NCBI RefSeq assembly: GCF_001427905.1
Contig: NZ_LMEF01000032.1
Span: 525-64,524 of the forward strand
Source of the DNA: Flavobacterium sp. Root420
GTDB lineage: Bacteria; Bacteroidota; Bacteroidia; Flavobacteriales; Flavobacteriaceae
Reading direction: 5' to 3'
DNA length: 64,000 nucleotides
The translations under genes were made by a program, and so were the position numbers. Below, one piece after another: positions 53,893 to 62,818 of the stretch; within the stretch, counting starts at the first letter, position 1, and each line of letters starts with the position of its first letter. The notes under the pieces are model-generated. The model saw nothing but the letters and a program-made list of their open reading frames with translations. It ran no database searches and was not told the origin of the DNA.

Positions 53893-53923
53893 TTGGAGAC
53901 ACTCTTTTAAAGAAGTAAATTTG
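53893..53923 (+). promoter_or_regulatory. carA promoter (TTG - 20 - TAAATTTG)
   Basis: TTG 53893-53895, 20-nt spacer, TAAATTTG 53916-53923. The leader would be about 70 nt. Confidence 0.8.
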
Positions 53924-53995
53924 CAAAATATCTAATTACAAATGGAACAGGTTTGCCTGATTCATTAGACGATAAAAAACAATACAAATTAAAGA

Positions 53996-55114
53996 ATGAA
54001 ATACACTACACGACAAAGCGCCATTTTATTACTTAGTGATGGAACTATTTTTCACGGAAAATCTATCGGAATTAGCGGTAAAACTTTTGGTGAAGTTTGT
54101 TTTAATACAGGAATGACAGGATATCAGGAAATATTTACAGATCCTTCTTATTTTGGTCAAATATTAGTCGCTACTAATGCGCACATTGGAAATTATGGTG
54201 TTAATGATTTGGAAATAGAGTCAGACAGCGTCAAAATTGCTGGTTTAGTTTGTAAAAACTTCAGCTTTAATTATTCACGTGAAGATTCTTCCGGAAGTCT
54301 GGAAGATTATTTTATTAAACAGAATTTAATCTGTATTTCTGATGTTGATACTCGTGCATTAGTAAGCTATATCCGTGACAACGGAGCTATGAATGCTGTT
54401 ATATGTACTGATGGAACTTCGGTTGAAGAGTTGAAAAAAGAATTGGCAAATGTGCCAAACATGGAAGGTTTAGAGTTGGCTTCAAAAGTATCGACTACTG
54501 AACCTTATTTTTTTGGAGATGAAAATGCTACTTATAAAATATCAGCTTTAGATCTTGGAATTAAAAAGAATATCTTAAGAAATCTTGCCAAAAGAGATTG
54601 TTACATTAAAGTTTTTCCATATAATTCAACCTATAAAGATTTGACCGCGTTCAATCCAGATGGGTATTTCTTGTCAAATGGGCCTGGGGATCCTGATCCT
54701 TTATTTGGTGCGATACAAGTTGCAAAAGAAATTATAGCAGATGATAAACCACTATTCGGAATTTGTTTAGGTCATCAGGTTATAGCTTTAGCAAACGGAG
54801 TTAAAACTTATAAAATGTTCGGTGGTCACCGTGGTATTAATCATCCAGTAAAAAATATTATCACTGGTAAAGGCGAAATAACTTCTCAAAACCATGGTTT
54901 TGCTGTAAAAAGAGAAGCTTTGGATGGTCATCCTGAGTTGGAAATTACTCATGTACATCTTAATGATGATACAGTTGCAGGAATGCGAATGAAAAATAAG
55001 AATTGTTTTTCTGTTCAATATCATCCCGAAGCAAGTCCCGGACCACATGATTCATCTTATTTATTCGATCAGTTTGTTGAGAATATAAAATTAGCAACTG
55101 CTAAAACGATATAG
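53996..55114 (+). CDS. carA: Carbamoyl-phosphate synthase small subunit
   Basis: 372 residues. The N-terminal CPSase domain (LLLSDGTIFHGKSIG, FNTGMTGYQEIFTDPSYFGQ) is followed by the class I glutamine amidotransferase with nucleophile GICLGHQ (Cys257) and QYHPEASPGPHD. It supplies ammonia for pyrimidine and arginine synthesis. carB is not adjacent; eno follows. Confidence 0.97.
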   Translation: MKYTTRQSAILLLSDGTIFHGKSIGISGKTFGEVCFNTGMTGYQEIFTDPSYFGQILVATNAHIGNYGVNDLEIESDSVKIAGLVCKNFSFNYSREDSSGSLEDYFIKQNLICISDVDTRALVSYIRDNGAMNAVICTDGTSVEELKKELANVPNMEGLELASKVSTTEPYFFGDENATYKISALDLGIKKNILRNLAKRDCYIKVFPYNSTYKDLTAFNPDGYFLSNGPGDPDPLFGAIQVAKEIIADDKPLFGICLGHQVIALANGVKTYKMFGGHRGINHPVKNIITGKGEITSQNHGFAVKREALDGHPELEITHVHLNDDTVAGMRMKNKNCFSVQYHPEASPGPHDSSYLFDQFVENIKLATAKTI

Positions 55115-55214
55115 TTAATAAATAAAGCTATTTAATAGTAAGAATGCATTTATTCTATTAAATATTTTTATAATTTCGAAAAAAAATATAATTTATTAAT
55201 AAAAAACAAAAATA

Positions 55215-56507
55215 ATGAGTATTATAATTAAAGTTCACGCAAGACAAATTTTTGATTCTAGAGGTAATCCTACTATTGAAGTTGATGTAGTAACTGAGAA
55301 TGGGGTTTTAGGTAGAGCCGCAGTTCCATCTGGAGCTTCAACTGGAGAACATGAGGCTGTTGAATTACGTGACGGAGGAAAAGCTTTCTTAGGAAAAGGA
55401 GTTTTGAATGCAGTGAATAATGTAAATACTGTTATTGCTGAAGAGTTAGTTGGAACTTCTGTTTTCGAACAAAACACAATTGATCAGTTAATGATTGATT
55501 TAGATGGAACTCCAAATAAATCTAAATTAGGAGCTAATGCTATTTTAGGAGTTTCTTTGGCTGCTGCAAAAGCTGCTGCAAATGAATTAGGATTGCCGTT
55601 ATACAGATATGTTGGTGGAGTTTCTGCTAATACATTGCCTGTGCCTATGATGAATATCATCAATGGCGGTTCTCACTCTGATGCACCTATTGCATTTCAA
55701 GAGTTTATGATCTTCCCTGTAAAAGCAACTTCATTTACACATGCAATGCAAATGGGAACTGAAATTTTCCACAGCTTGAAAAAAGTATTACATGACAGAG
55801 GTTTAAGTACTGCTGTAGGTGACGAAGGAGGTTTTGCTCCAAATTTAGCCGGAGGAACTGAAGATGCTCTTGATACTATAAAATTGGCAGTTGAAAAAGC
55901 GGGTTATTCTTTCGGTGACGAAATTATGATTGCTCTTGACTGTGCTGCATCTGAATTTTATGTAAACGGTAAATACGATTATACTAAATTTGAAGGTGAA
56001 ACAGGAAAAATCAGAACTTCTGAAGAGCAAGCTGATTATTTAGCTGAACTTGCTGCTAAATATCCAATTATTTCTATCGAAGATGGTATGTACGAAGATG
56101 ACTGGAATGGATGGAAATATTTAACGGATAAAATTGGAGATAAAGTACAATTAGTTGGTGATGATTTATTTGTTACTAATGTTGAGCGTTTGTCTACAGG
56201 TATTGAAAAAGGAATTGCAAATTCAATTTTAGTAAAAGTAAACCAAATTGGTACTTTGACTGAAACTATTGCAGCTGTAAACATGGCTAAAAATGCAGGT
56301 TACACTTCAGTAATGTCTCACCGTTCTGGTGAAACAGAGGATAATACTATTGCCGATTTAGCTGTGGCTTTAAATTGTGGTCAAATTAAAACAGGTTCTG
56401 CTTCTCGTTCTGATCGTATGGCAAAATACAATCAATTATTAAGAATTGAAGAAGAATTAGGAAGTACTGCTTATTTTCCGGGGTTAAAAGCTTTCAAGAT
56501 TAAATAA
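55215..56507 (+). CDS. eno: Enolase
   Basis: 430 residues. IFDSRGNPTIEVDV, SGASTGEHEAVELRD, GDEGGFAPNL, the metal site LVGDDLFVTN and the C-terminal signature MSHRSGETEDNTIADLAVA are intact. It converts 2-phosphoglycerate to phosphoenolpyruvate in glycolysis. Confidence 0.98.
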   Translation: MSIIIKVHARQIFDSRGNPTIEVDVVTENGVLGRAAVPSGASTGEHEAVELRDGGKAFLGKGVLNAVNNVNTVIAEELVGTSVFEQNTIDQLMIDLDGTPNKSKLGANAILGVSLAAAKAAANELGLPLYRYVGGVSANTLPVPMMNIINGGSHSDAPIAFQEFMIFPVKATSFTHAMQMGTEIFHSLKKVLHDRGLSTAVGDEGGFAPNLAGGTEDALDTIKLAVEKAGYSFGDEIMIALDCAASEFYVNGKYDYTKFEGETGKIRTSEEQADYLAELAAKYPIISIEDGMYEDDWNGWKYLTDKIGDKVQLVGDDLFVTNVERLSTGIEKGIANSILVKVNQIGTLTETIAAVNMAKNAGYTSVMSHRSGETEDNTIADLAVALNCGQIKTGSASRSDRMAKYNQLLRIEEELGSTAYFPGLKAFKIK

Positions 56508-56531
56508 TTGTAAGGTTATATATAGATTTAG

Positions 56532-56563
56532 ACCATCCATTTTCTAATGGATGGTTTTTTTTT
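56532..56563 (+). terminator. Rho-independent terminator after eno
   Basis: ACCATCCATT / AATGGATGGT, 10 bp, loop TTCT, then a T tract. Confidence 0.93.
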
Positions 56564-56617
56564 GGAGTTTTAACAAATTCATAGCAGTATTCCTTTTTTA
56601 ATTAGTCTTAAATTCCT

Positions 56618-56625
56618 TAGATTTG
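56618..56625 (+). promoter_or_regulatory. -7 promoter box (TAGATTTG) for gltA
   Basis: Full match to TAnnTTTG, 37 nt before the gltA start. No obvious -33 TTG at the ideal distance. Confidence 0.5.
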
Positions 56626-56662
56626 ATAAATTATTATTTTAAAGATTTATTTCCGATATATT

Positions 56663-57940
56663 ATGTCAAAAATAGCTACATTAGAAGTAGATGGTCAAAA
56701 AATTGAGCTTCCGGTTATTACAGGGAGCGAAAATGAATCAGCTATCGATATTAACAAATTACGTGATTTAACTGGAGTTATCACAATTGATCCGGGTTAT
56801 AAAAATTCTGGTTCTTGCAAAAGTGAAATCACTTTCTTAGACGGAGAATTAGGAATTTTGCGTTACAGAGGGTATTCAATCGAAGATTTAGCTGAAAAGG
56901 CAAATTTTTTAGAAGTGTCTTATCTTTTGATTTTTGGTGAATTGCCAACAGCTCAACAATTAGAGCAATTTGAAAATGATATTAAAAAGCATACTTTGGT
57001 AAACGAAGAAATGAAAAATATCATTGATGGATTTCCAAAAACAGCCCATCCAATGGGAGTTTTATCTGCTTTAACAAGTGCTTTGACAGCATTTAATCCA
57101 AAAGCAGTAAATGTTGACAATGAAAAAGAAATGTACGAAGCTATTTGTAAAACAATGGCAAAATTTCTTGTAATTGCTACTTGGACGTACAGAAAATCAA
57201 TGGGTTATCCGTTGAATTATTATGACAACACAAAAGGATATGTAGAAAACTTTATGCAATTGATGTTTCAATTGCCTACAGGACCTTACAAAGCAAGTCC
57301 AGTTGTTATTGACGCCTTAGACAAATTATTTATTCTTCATGCTGATCACGAGCAAAACTGTTCTACATCGACAGTAAGAATGGTTGGTTCATCTCATGCT
57401 GGTTTATTTGCGTCAATCTCTGCAGGAGTTTCTGCACTTTGGGGTCCTCTTCATGGAGGAGCTAATCAGGCCGTTCTGGAAATGTTAGAAGAAATTAACA
57501 AAGACGGTGGAGATACAGATAAGTTTTTAGCGAAAGCAAAAGATAAAAACGATCCTTTCCGTTTAATGGGATTTGGCCACAGAGTTTATAAAAACTTTGA
57601 TCCGAGAGCGAAAATTATCAAAAAAGCAGCTAAAGAAGTTTTAGAAACTTTAGGTGTTAATGATCCAATTTTAGAGATTGCTAAAAAGCTAGAATCGGCT
57701 GCTCTTGAAGACGATTACTTCAAATCAAGAAATTTATATCCAAACGTAGATTTCTATTCGGGAATTATTTACAGAGCATTAGGAATTCCAACTGATATGT
57801 TTACAGTAATGTTTGCTATTGGTAGATTACCAGGCTGGATCGCACAATGGAAAGAAATGCGTGAAAACAAAGAGCCAATCGGAAGACCTAGACAAATTTA
57901 TACAGGGCATCCATTGAGAGACTTTAAGCCTAATAAATAA
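56663..57940 (+). CDS. gltA: Citrate synthase (type II)
   Basis: 425 residues. The N-terminal beta domain is of the long Gram-negative type (ITIDPGYKNSGSCKSEITF). The catalytic motifs are LHADHEQNCSTSTVR, GPLHGGANQAVLEML and FGHRVYKNFDPRA (active His and the following region). It joins oxaloacetate and acetyl-CoA at the entry of the TCA cycle. Confidence 0.97.
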   Translation: MSKIATLEVDGQKIELPVITGSENESAIDINKLRDLTGVITIDPGYKNSGSCKSEITFLDGELGILRYRGYSIEDLAEKANFLEVSYLLIFGELPTAQQLEQFENDIKKHTLVNEEMKNIIDGFPKTAHPMGVLSALTSALTAFNPKAVNVDNEKEMYEAICKTMAKFLVIATWTYRKSMGYPLNYYDNTKGYVENFMQLMFQLPTGPYKASPVVIDALDKLFILHADHEQNCSTSTVRMVGSSHAGLFASISAGVSALWGPLHGGANQAVLEMLEEINKDGGDTDKFLAKAKDKNDPFRLMGFGHRVYKNFDPRAKIIKKAAKEVLETLGVNDPILEIAKKLESAALEDDYFKSRNLYPNVDFYSGIIYRALGIPTDMFTVMFAIGRLPGWIAQWKEMRENKEPIGRPRQIYTGHPLRDFKPNK

Positions 57941-57949
57941 AATAACTTT

Positions 57950-57979
57950 AAAGCTTCACTTAACTGTGAAGCTTTTTTT
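57950..57979 (+). terminator. Rho-independent terminator after gltA
   Basis: AAAGCTTCAC / GTGAAGCTTT with loop TTAACT and a T tract that abuts the next promoter box. Confidence 0.92.
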
Positions 57980-57986
57980 ATATTTG
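57979..57986 (+). promoter_or_regulatory. -7 promoter box (TATATTTG) for the amidinotransferase-family gene
   Basis: Full match to TAnnTTTG, 19 nt before ATG 58006, directly after the gltA terminator. No clear -33 TTG. Confidence 0.5.
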
Positions 57987-58005
57987 CTCAAAATATAATA
58001 GAGTT

Positions 58006-58920
58006 ATGTTGCAATTAAATATAAAGAACGAAACGTCAAGACTGCGTGCCGTAGTTTTGGGTTCTGCCGTTCATAATGGGCCAACTCCATCTTTAGGTGA
58101 AGCCTATGATCCCAAATCATTGGAACATATTAAGGCAGGAACTTATCCTGTTGAAAAGGATATGGTTGCTGAAATGGATGCTTTTAATGCTGTTTTTCAG
58201 AAGTATGATGTAATAGTTTATCGTCCCGAAATGATTGAAAATTACAATCAAATTTTTGCAAGAGATATTGGTTTTGTTATAGATGATATTTTTGTAAAAT
58301 CGAATATTTTACCTGATAGAGAACGTGAATTAGATGCGATTCAATATGTTATTGATCAAATAGATTCTTCAAAAGTAGTTCGCCCGCCTGAGGAAGTTCA
58401 CATTGAAGGGGGGGATGTGATGCTGTGGAATGATCATATTTTTATCGGGACTTATAAAGGAAGCGATTATAAAGATTATATCACGGCAAGGACCAATATG
58501 TACGGTGTAAACTATATTAAAGAATTATTTCCGAATAAAATTGTCAAAGAGTTCGACTTGGTAAAATCTAAATTAGAAGCTCGCGATAATGCTTTACACT
58601 TAGATTGTTGTTTTCAGCCTGTTGGAAAAGATAAAGGGATAATTTATAAAAGAGGTTTTCGCGAAGAAGCTGATTATTTATATTTAGTCAATCTTTTTGG
58701 AAAAGAAAATCTATTCCACATTGAAAGAAACGAAATGTATCATATGTTTTCGAATGTATTTTCTATTGATGAAAATGTAGTTGTTTCTGAGAAAAATTTT
58801 ACACGTTTGAATAATTGGCTTCGTGCAAACGGATTTACAGTTGAGGAAATACCATATGCTGAAATTGCCAAACAAGAAGGTTTGTTAAGATGCTCGACTT
58901 TACCATTAATTAGAGATTAA
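58006..58920 (+). CDS. Amidinotransferase / dimethylargininase-family protein
   Basis: 304 residues of the guanidino-group-modifying (pentein) fold. ARDIGFVIDD, EGGDVMLWNDHIFIG, the His motif ALHLDCCFQP, and the nucleophile RCSTLPLIR (Cys296) are visible. Family members hydrolyse or transfer the amidino group of arginine derivatives. It lies 65 bp before ctlX, a second member of the same fold, so a role in arginine or citrulline turnover is likely; the substrate is not certain. Confidence 0.87.
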   Translation: MLQLNIKNETSRLRAVVLGSAVHNGPTPSLGEAYDPKSLEHIKAGTYPVEKDMVAEMDAFNAVFQKYDVIVYRPEMIENYNQIFARDIGFVIDDIFVKSNILPDRERELDAIQYVIDQIDSSKVVRPPEEVHIEGGDVMLWNDHIFIGTYKGSDYKDYITARTNMYGVNYIKELFPNKIVKEFDLVKSKLEARDNALHLDCCFQPVGKDKGIIYKRGFREEADYLYLVNLFGKENLFHIERNEMYHMFSNVFSIDENVVVSEKNFTRLNNWLRANGFTVEEIPYAEIAKQEGLLRCSTLPLIRD

Positions 58921-58932
58921 ATAAGTTCCAAG

Positions 58933-58962
58933 TTTCAGGTTTTAAATTTGGGAAACCTGAAA
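58933..58962. repeat. Intergenic inverted repeat (TTTCAGGTTT)
   Basis: TTTCAGGTTT (58933-58942) / AAACCTGAAA (58953-58962), 10-bp perfect, loop 10 nt, inside the 65-bp gap between the two guanidino-enzyme genes. No T tract. Confidence 0.5.
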
Positions 58963-58985
58963 TATGGAAAAAAAACATAAAGAAA

Positions 58986-59921
58986 ATGAGACAAACAACA
59001 AATGCAATCGTAATGATTCGTCCGGTTGCTTTCAGAATGAATGAGCAAACAGCAGTGAATAATTATTACCAAAAAGTATTAGACGGACTTTTGCCAAGTA
59101 CAGTGAATGCAAAAGCTCAACAAGAGTTTGACACTTTTGTTGAAAAACTGAGAGCAGTAGGTGTTGATGTTACGGTTATTGATGATACTTTAGAAACGGA
59201 TACGCCAGATAGTATTTTTCCAAATAACTGGGTTTCTTTTCATGAAAATGGAGATGTAGCTCTTTATCCCATGTTTGCTGAAAATCGCCGTCAGGAGCGT
59301 CGTGAAGATATTTTAGATACTCTTGAAGAAAAGGGTTTTGAGATTGCTAATATAATGGATTATACATCTGCAGAAGATGATGGATATTTTTTAGAAGGAA
59401 CAGGAAGTTTACTTTTAGACCGTGCAAATGCAAAAGCATATTGTGCTTTATCCCCTCGTGCTGATGAAGAATTGTTTATAGAGTTTTGTGAAGACTTTGA
59501 TTATGCTCCGGTAATTTTTGAAGCATTTCAAACTGTTGATGGAGAACGTAAGCTAATCTATCATACAAACGTAATGATGTGTTTAGGAGAGACTTTTGCA
59601 GTAATTTGTGCAGATTGTATTGATGATAAAAAAGAACGTAAAATGGTTCTGGAAAATCTAAAGGCAGATAAAAAAGAAATTATTCTGATTACAGAATCAC
59701 AAGTAAATAATTTTGCCGGAAATATGCTGGAGGTAAGAGGTACAAATGACAAGAAATACATTGTTATGAGTGCATCAGCACATCAAAGCTTAACTCCAAA
59801 GCAAATTGCCCAATTAGAAAATCATGCTGAAATTCTAAGTTCAAGTTTAGATACTATCGAAGCTTGCGGAGGAGGAAGTGCAAGATGTATGATGGCTGAA
59901 GTGTTTTTACCAAGAAATTAA
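58986..59921 (+). CDS. ctlX: Citrulline utilization hydrolase CtlX
   Basis: 311 residues of the pentein fold. MIRPVAFRMNEQTAVNNYYQ, DSIFPNNWVSFH, GTGSLLLDR, YHTNVMM (catalytic His) and GGGSARCMMAEV (catalytic Cys301) fit CtlX. It belongs to the guanidino/ureido-modifying hydrolases and is proposed to act in citrulline catabolism. It lies directly after the related gene at 58006. Confidence 0.9.
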   Translation: MRQTTNAIVMIRPVAFRMNEQTAVNNYYQKVLDGLLPSTVNAKAQQEFDTFVEKLRAVGVDVTVIDDTLETDTPDSIFPNNWVSFHENGDVALYPMFAENRRQERREDILDTLEEKGFEIANIMDYTSAEDDGYFLEGTGSLLLDRANAKAYCALSPRADEELFIEFCEDFDYAPVIFEAFQTVDGERKLIYHTNVMMCLGETFAVICADCIDDKKERKMVLENLKADKKEIILITESQVNNFAGNMLEVRGTNDKKYIVMSASAHQSLTPKQIAQLENHAEILSSSLDTIEACGGGSARCMMAEVFLPRN

Positions 59922-59935
59922 AAAATTAATAAAAA

Positions 59936-59985
59936 TATAAAAAGAGGGATAAAACGTAAAAAAAAGTTCTATCCCTTTTTATTTA
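59936..59985. terminator. Weak bidirectional terminator (ctlX / marC)
   Basis: AAAAAGAGGGATA and TATCCCTTTTT form an imperfect stem around an A-rich loop, with T and A tracts on the two sides, between convergent genes. Confidence 0.6.
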
Positions 59986-60004
59986 TGTGAGATTTAAAAC
60001 TGAT

Positions 60005-60634
60005 TTACATCAAATTTCCTTTTATGATATTAATGATTGAACTCACTATATATTGAATTCCTATAGAAATTACAATAAAACCAACAATTCGTGATATCGC
60101 TACAATTCCTGAAGCACCTAATATTCTTGCTAAATAATGGGCACTTTTTAAAATAGCAAAAATGGCAACCGCAATCGCTAAAATGGCTAAACTCGAAATA
60201 ATAATTTCATTCATTTGGTGATGTTCCTGATAGAAAGCAATCAATAATGATATTGAACCTGGTCCGGCAAGCATAGGGATTGCTAAAGGAGTTAAAGCAA
60301 TATCATTTCTTTGGTGAGCTTCATTTTCAATCTTTTTATTAATTCCTCTTTTTTTATTGAATTTCCCTGAAAGCAATGAGAACCCCGAATTTACAATGAC
60401 AATTCCGCCGGCAATTCGAAGGGCGTCAATACTAATTCCGAAAAAAGTCAGAACATATTGACCTATAAAATAAGATACAATCAAAATAATAAAAACGTTT
60501 ATTGCAGTCCACAATGAGATTCGGGAACGTTCTTTTTGAGAATCATGTTGGGTAAGGCCAACAAAAATAGGAACAGTACCAATTGGATTTAAAACCGAAA
60601 AAAGAGCAGCAAATAAATAAATGAAAAGATCCAT
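60005..60634 (-). CDS. MarC family integral membrane protein
   Basis: 209 residues with six predicted membrane helices. The N-terminal FAALFSVLNPIGTVPIFVGL and LTPLAIPMLAGPGSISLLI are the family signatures. The MarC name reflects old genetics; its role is not established, with a small-solute or amino-acid transporter proposed. Confidence 0.92.
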   Translation of the reverse strand: MDLFIYLFAALFSVLNPIGTVPIFVGLTQHDSQKERSRISLWTAINVFIILIVSYFIGQYVLTFFGISIDALRIAGGIVIVNSGFSLLSGKFNKKRGINKKIENEAHQRNDIALTPLAIPMLAGPGSISLLIAFYQEHHQMNEIIISSLAILAIAVAIFAILKSAHYLARILGASGIVAISRIVGFIVISIGIQYIVSSIINIIKGNLM

Positions 60635-60758
60635 AGAGTTTTGGTTAGTAAAGTAAAAATAATCAAATTTTAATTGAACAAAGTAAAATCATGTTAGGAT
60701 ATTGTTTTATTGATTGAATTCTAAATTAATAAGATAAACCAAGCTCATTCTTTTTGAT

Positions 60759-60766
60759 TACTTTTG
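60759..60766 (+). promoter_or_regulatory. -7 promoter box (TACTTTTG)
   Basis: Full match to TAnnTTTG, 18 nt before ATG 60785. A TTG start at 60764 would lie inside this box and is therefore wrong. Confidence 0.5.
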
Positions 60767-60784
60767 CGTTATATTTTAAAAATA

Positions 60785-61150
60785 ATGAAAAATAAAAAAA
60801 CTTTAGTTCTGGGAGCTACTACAAAACCAGATCGATACGCATATAGAGCTATAAACATGTTGGTTCAAAAAGGACATACTGTATTAGCAATTGGTCAAAA
60901 TACCGGTGAGGTTGCCGGAGTGAAAATTTACACTAAAGCAATACCTGTAAAAAATATAGACACAGTAACCTTGTATTTAAATCCAAGTCGTCAGCGTGAT
61001 TATTATAATTATATTATTGAAGCGCAGCCCAAAAGAGTTGTTTTTAATCCCGGAACTGAAAATCCAGAATTATATCAATTACTGGAGCTGAATAATATTA
61101 AGGCTGAAGTGGCTTGTACTTTGGTTTTATTGGCTACTAATCAATATTAA
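60785..61150 (+). CDS. CoA-binding domain protein (YccU-like)
   Basis: 121 residues from ATG 60785. A single Rossmann domain: KTLVLGATTKPDRYAYRAIN at the N-terminus, then RVVFNPGTENPEL, typical of small CoA-binding-fold proteins. Ligand and role are not known. Confidence 0.88.
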   Translation: MKNKKTLVLGATTKPDRYAYRAINMLVQKGHTVLAIGQNTGEVAGVKIYTKAIPVKNIDTVTLYLNPSRQRDYYNYIIEAQPKRVVFNPGTENPELYQLLELNNIKAEVACTLVLLATNQY

Positions 61151-61158
61151 TTTTTTAA

Positions 61159-61296
61159 GAGCTAATCACGCTATTCGTTTCAAACGAAGTTCACTGAACT
61201 CCAATTAAATGAAAACAAGGTGAAGTAATCTTTTTGTTTTTAAAGGAAAAACAAAAAGCATTTCTCTCAAAGCTTCGGGACTATCGGGGCTAAAAA
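61159..61296. repeat. MITE-like intergenic element, copy 2
   Basis: It starts GAGCTAATCACGCTATTCGT, then TTCA, and ends CTTCGGGACTATCGGGGCTAAAAAG, the same ends and core as 8011-8176. The inner inverted repeat is CTTTTTGTTTTT / AAAAACAAAAAG. It lies between the CoA-binding gene and recR, and ends 15 nt before the recR promoter box. Confidence 0.55.
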
Positions 61297-61311
61297 GCAA
61301 CATTAAAGTAT

Positions 61312-61319
61312 TACTTTTG
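61312..61319 (+). promoter_or_regulatory. -7 promoter box (TACTTTTG) abutting recR start
   Basis: Full match to TAnnTTTG, ending 5 nt before the recR ATG (61325). It implies a leaderless or near-leaderless recR mRNA. Confidence 0.5.
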
Positions 61320-61324
61320 TCGTT

Positions 61325-61945
61325 ATGGAATTTTCATCAAAATTAATAGAAAAAGCAGTTAACGAAATGTCTCAATTACCCGGAATTGGTAAACGTACGG
61401 CATTACGATTAGTTCTTCATTTGTTAAAACAACCGAAAGAACAAACTGGTTTTTTATCTCAGGCATTATTAAACATGCGAGAGGATATAAAGTTTTGTGA
61501 AAGCTGTCATAATATATCAGATACAAAGGTTTGCGAAATTTGTGCAAATGCAACTAGAAATCATCAGACTATTTGTGTCGTTGAAGATATTCGTGATGTA
61601 ATGGCTATTGAAAATACAGGTCAATATAAAGGAATCTATCATGTTTTGGGTGGTAAGATTTCACCAATTGAAGGTGTTGGTCCCAGTCAGTTAAATATTT
61701 CGAGTTTGGTTGAGAAGGTAAAGAACGGAAAAGTAATAGAAATTATTTTTGCACTGAGTTCAACAATGGAGGGAGACACGACAAATTTTTATATCTATAA
61801 ACAAATTGGTGAGTCAGAGATTATAATCTCAACAATTGCAAGAGGAATAGCTGTTGGCGATGAATTAGAATATGCAGATGAAATTACGCTCGGAAGAAGT
61901 ATTTTACATCGTGTTCCGTTCGAAAAAACTTTTAAAAATAATTAA
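61325..61945 (+). CDS. recR: Recombination protein RecR
   Basis: 206 residues. An N-terminal helix-hairpin-helix (MSQLPGIGKRTALRLVLHLL), a C4 zinc finger (CESCHNISDTKVCEIC) and the TOPRIM domain (ICVVEDIRDVMAIE; HVLGGKISPIEGVGP) are complete. It works with RecO/RecF in gap repair. Confidence 0.97.
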   Translation: MEFSSKLIEKAVNEMSQLPGIGKRTALRLVLHLLKQPKEQTGFLSQALLNMREDIKFCESCHNISDTKVCEICANATRNHQTICVVEDIRDVMAIENTGQYKGIYHVLGGKISPIEGVGPSQLNISSLVEKVKNGKVIEIIFALSSTMEGDTTNFYIYKQIGESEIIISTIARGIAVGDELEYADEITLGRSILHRVPFEKTFKNN

Positions 61946-61991
61946 ATACACCCAAATATAAGTTAGATTTCCTGAGAATTAAAGGAAAAGC

Positions 61992-61999
61992 TATATTTG
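61992..61999 (+). promoter_or_regulatory. -7 promoter box (TATATTTG) of the polysaccharide export locus
   Basis: Full match to TAnnTTTG, 16 nt before ATG 62016. No TTG at the -33 distance. Confidence 0.5.
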
Positions 62000-62015
62000 C
62001 GATAAATTTTTAATA

Positions 62016-62804
62016 ATGACAAAAAAGAGCTTTTATATACTAATACTAATTAGTGCACTATTTACATCCTGTATTCCGGTAAAAGATTTATGGTATTTAC
62101 AGGATAAAAACAATTCAGGCGAGCAAAATACAGTTTCGGCTGTAGAATCTAAACCTTATAGACTGCAGGTAAATGACGTTTTAAGTGTTAATATAAAAGC
62201 TATTGATCCTAAATTGGTTTCGATTTTTAATACAACAGAAAGTACAACTACAGGAAAATCAGAATCAGCTTTGTATTTTGATGGATTTACTGTCGATGAT
62301 CATGGTAATATTAGGATGCCGATTTTAGGCGAAATAAATGTCATAGGATATACTTTGGAAGAAGTTAGACTTATGATCGAGAAAAAATTACTCGAAGAAT
62401 ATTTTAAAAGTGAGGCAAATGTTTTTGTGACAGTAAAACTCGCTGGTTTCAGATATACAATAAATGGGGAAGTTGGAAGCACAGGGACTAAAACATTGTT
62501 TCAGGCGCATGTAAATGTTCTGGAAGCAGTTGCCAACGCTGGAGATATAACTACTGTAGGTAATAGAAAAGCCGTGATGATCATTCGTCAAACTCCAACC
62601 GGAGTGCAGATGAATGAAATTGATCTTACAGATGTCAACGTAATGAAATCCCCTTATTATTATTTGCAACCTAATGATTATATCTACGTAAAACCATTGA
62701 GACAGAAAACATGGGGAACTGGTCAAACCGGTATACAGTCAATCGGTACTATAATTACCTTATTGTCATTGGCTACAACTGTATATTTAATTATCAAAAA
62801 CTAA
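62016..62804 (+). CDS. Wza-like polysaccharide export outer-membrane lipoprotein
   Basis: 262 residues. Lipoprotein signal MTKKSFYILILISALFTSC (Cys19). The polysaccharide export domain (LQVNDVLSVNIKAIDPKL) and an SLBB-type segment (FRYTINGEVGSTGTKTLF, NVLEAVANAGDITTVGNRK) follow, with a hydrophobic C-terminal stretch (ITLLSLATTVYLII) that may span the membrane. It forms the outer-membrane exit pore for capsular or exopolysaccharide. It is 14 bp before the Wzc-like gene. Confidence 0.93.
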   Translation: MTKKSFYILILISALFTSCIPVKDLWYLQDKNNSGEQNTVSAVESKPYRLQVNDVLSVNIKAIDPKLVSIFNTTESTTTGKSESALYFDGFTVDDHGNIRMPILGEINVIGYTLEEVRLMIEKKLLEEYFKSEANVFVTVKLAGFRYTINGEVGSTGTKTLFQAHVNVLEAVANAGDITTVGNRKAVMIIRQTPTGVQMNEIDLTDVNVMKSPYYYLQPNDYIYVKPLRQKTWGTGQTGIQSIGTIITLLSLATTVYLIIKN

Positions 62805-62818
62805 AGTAAATTCAAAAA

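Noticed and set aside
60764..60784. TTG start for the CoA-binding protein
   Set aside because: It lies inside the -7 promoter box TACTTTTG; ATG 60785 is the family start.
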